Source: Halieaceae bacterium (lineage in GTDB: Bacteria; Pseudomonadota; Gammaproteobacteria; Pseudomonadales; Halieaceae). From it: a DNA stretch of 8,872 bases. The translations under genes and the position numbers were made by a program. The notes under the pieces are model-generated. The model saw only the letters and a program-made list of their open reading frames with translations, had not been told where the DNA came from and ran no database searches. The stretch is from positions 1 to 8,872 of the forward strand of contig QXYP01000038.1 in assembly GCA_009886815.1 (NCBI GenBank). Reading direction: 5' to 3'. Below, in pieces: positions 7,588 to 8,872 of the stretch (the stretch's first letter is position 1; each line of letters opens with the position of its first letter).

Positions 7588-7593
7588 GCCCTT

Positions 7594-8802
7594 GTGATTG
7601 AGGCGTTTATTTACGATGCCATACGTAGCCCCCGTGGCAAGGCTAAATCCGATGGCGGTTTGCACGATCTATCGCCCTTTGAGCTGTTGGCGCCACTCTA
7701 CGACGCCATTTGTCGTCGCACGGGTTTAGATGCAGGGCTGGTGGGTGAGGTCGTGCTGGGCTGTGTCACCCAATACGGAGAGCAGGCTGGCAATATCGCC
7801 AAGAGCTCGGCGTTGTACGCGGGTTGGCCCAGCCAGGTGTCTGGACTAACCATCAACCGATTTTGCTCCTCGGGTCTTGATGCCATCAACATTGCCGCCT
7901 TGAAGGTGAACGCTGGTCAGGAAGAGGTGGCGGTTGCGGGTGGCATTGAGATGATGTCGCGGGTTCCAATGATGAGCGATCAGGCGGCCATTTTTAAAGA
8001 TCCCGAGGTGGCGCTTGCGGCCCGTATTTTGCTCATGGGCAGCGGCGCTGATCTTATTGCCTCTCTGTACGGAGCTTCTCGGCAGGATGTCGATGAAGTG
8101 GCCCTGATGAGTCAGCAGCGGGCGGCGCTGGCGCGAGATTCCGGTTTTTTTACTTCCATCATTCCTATTGATAATCCCGTGAAGGCGCTGACCGTTTATC
8201 AGGATGAATGTATACGTGGCGATACCACCTTGGAATCTTTGGGGAAACTCCCCGCCAGCTTTGAAAGTGTTGGCAAAGCGGGAGCAGATGCTGTGCAACT
8301 GGCACATTATGACCACTTGCAGACAATCTCCCATGTGCACACAGCCGGCAATTCCCCAGCCATGGCCGATGCCGCCGCATTGGTTTTAGTTGGGGCGGCA
8401 AGCCTCGGTGAAAAAATAAGCGCCAGACCTCGCGCCGTTATTCGAGCTATGGTTAACGCCAGTGACGACCCACTTCAAGTTCTCACGGGTTGTGTTGCGG
8501 CAACGGAAAAATTGCTCAGATCCCAAAAGCTCTCGGTTGACGATATTGATTTGTTCGAAATTCACGAGGCTTTTGCGGCCACTGTTTTAAAGGCGCGGGC
8601 TGACCTGGGAATACCCATAGAGAAACTCAACGTCAATGGGGGGGTCATTGCCATGGGCCATCCGCTGGGAGCGACCGGGTCCATCATGATGGGTATGCTT
8701 TTGGATGAGATGGAGCGTCGCGAGCTGACCTTGGGCGTGGTGGCAACCAGTGGTGCGGCGGGTTTGGGCACTGCGATTTTGATCGAGCGCCTGTCGAGCT
8801 AA
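7594..8802 (+). CDS. Thiolase (acetyl-CoA C-acyltransferase, FadI-like) with Ser at the second catalytic Cys
   Basis: From the GTG at 7594 the protein has 402 residues, the usual thiolase length. Thiolases cleave 3-ketoacyl-CoA to acetyl-CoA and a shortened acyl-CoA, or run the reverse condensation. Nucleophile Cys91 is in NRFCSSGLDAIN, GGIEMMSRVPM (116-126) is the loop-domain signature, His324 is in IHEAFAA (the FadI/trifunctional-beta form of the NEAF motif) and His356 is in GGVIAMGHPLGATG. The C-terminal motif, normally C-x-x-G-G-x-G before the last strand and IER, reads TSGAAGLGTAILIER, so the acid/base Cys is Ser386 (codon AGT). This could slow or alter the reaction. The gene is 256 nt downstream of the amidohydrolase and ends in tandem TAA stops. 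It most likely acts in cytoplasmic beta-oxidation of the product of this cluster. Confidence 0.9.
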   Translation: MIEAFIYDAIRSPRGKAKSDGGLHDLSPFELLAPLYDAICRRTGLDAGLVGEVVLGCVTQYGEQAGNIAKSSALYAGWPSQVSGLTINRFCSSGLDAINIAALKVNAGQEEVAVAGGIEMMSRVPMMSDQAAIFKDPEVALAARILLMGSGADLIASLYGASRQDVDEVALMSQQRAALARDSGFFTSIIPIDNPVKALTVYQDECIRGDTTLESLGKLPASFESVGKAGADAVQLAHYDHLQTISHVHTAGNSPAMADAAALVLVGAASLGEKISARPRAVIRAMVNASDDPLQVLTGCVAATEKLLRSQKLSVDDIDLFEIHEAFAATVLKARADLGIPIEKLNVNGGVIAMGHPLGATGSIMMGMLLDEMERRELTLGVVATSGAAGLGTAILIERLSS

Positions 8803-8850
8803 TAAGGCCGGTGCCGGTGTTTAGCGCCGTCTATTCATATTGAGCCATAT

Positions 8851-8872
8851 GGAGATCCGTGTTGTGCCATGA
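8851..8872 (+). other. Possible start of a further plus-strand gene at the window edge
   Basis: GGAG (8851-8854) is followed by GTG at 8859 and by ATG at 8869-8871, which touches the window end. Spacing is 4 nt for the GTG and 14 nt for the ATG, neither ideal. Only a few codons are visible, so nothing can be said about a product. It would be about 60 nt downstream of the thiolase stop, suitable for an operon. Confidence 0.25.

Noticed and set aside
7549..7593. Longer thiolase N-terminus starting at GTG 7549 or ATG 7558
   Set aside because: The extra residues have no thiolase homology, while GTG 7594 has a GAGGAA site 6 nt upstream and gives a canonical N-terminus.
7536..7601. Short plus-strand reading frame of 21 codons (MMKISGG...) ending in TGA across the thiolase start, possible leader peptide
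   Set aside because: No Shine-Dalgarno of note, no recognisable attenuator or repeated codons, and it overlaps the thiolase ribosome site by chance-like extension.
8803..8830. GGCCGGTGCCGGTG repeat after the thiolase as a terminator
   Set aside because: It is a short direct repeat; the self-complementary CCGG parts leave a 2-nt loop and no T-tract follows.
3449..8872. Search for a selenoprotein gene (in-frame TGA followed by a hairpin) near the sel module
   Set aside because: All plus-strand genes end in TAG or TAA and contain no internal in-frame TGA; no recognisable selenoprotein motif was found.

Overview
The window looks like chromosomal DNA of a Gram-negative gammaproteobacterium, plausibly a marine, metabolically versatile one. 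This is inferred from protein character, moderately high GC, Shine-Dalgarno-led genes and a bacterial selenocysteine system; no taxonomic search was possible. It splits into two divergent halves around an intergenic gap at 3449-3664.

Left half, minus strand: a compact selenocysteine insertion module in the order selA, selB, tRNA-Sec (selC). selA ends inside the TTG start codon of selB, and the tRNA gene begins only 6 nt after the selB stop, so all three may lie on one transcript. SelA converts seryl-tRNA-Sec to selenocysteinyl-tRNA-Sec, and SelB delivers it to UGA codons carrying a SECIS. No selD and no selenoprotein gene lies in the window. The tRNA reads as 94 nt with CCA encoded. It has one nucleotide fewer on the 3' side of the acceptor/T stack than the E. 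coli-type molecule, which gives a 12-bp rather than 13-bp stack.

Right half, plus strand: four genes suggesting an acyl-CoA catabolic cluster. A biotin-dependent carboxyltransferase (3665-5218) is followed after 21 nt by a free-standing 71-residue biotinyl carrier protein. Then come a signal-peptide-bearing YtcJ-like metal amidohydrolase and a FadI-like thiolase. The biotin carboxylase needed to complete the carboxylase is absent from the window. The thiolase has Ser where the family has its second catalytic Cys, and the carboxyltransferase is divergent in the acyl-CoA-binding loops of both halves. The substrate is unknown. One model is that the exported amidohydrolase hydrolyses an outside amide or related compound, and the product is activated, carboxylated and cleaved in the cytoplasm.

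No insertion sequence, CRISPR array, phage gene or long repeat was seen. The most unusual items are the tRNA-Sec geometry, the thiolase Cys-to-Ser change and the carboxyltransferase/biotinyl pair of unknown substrate.
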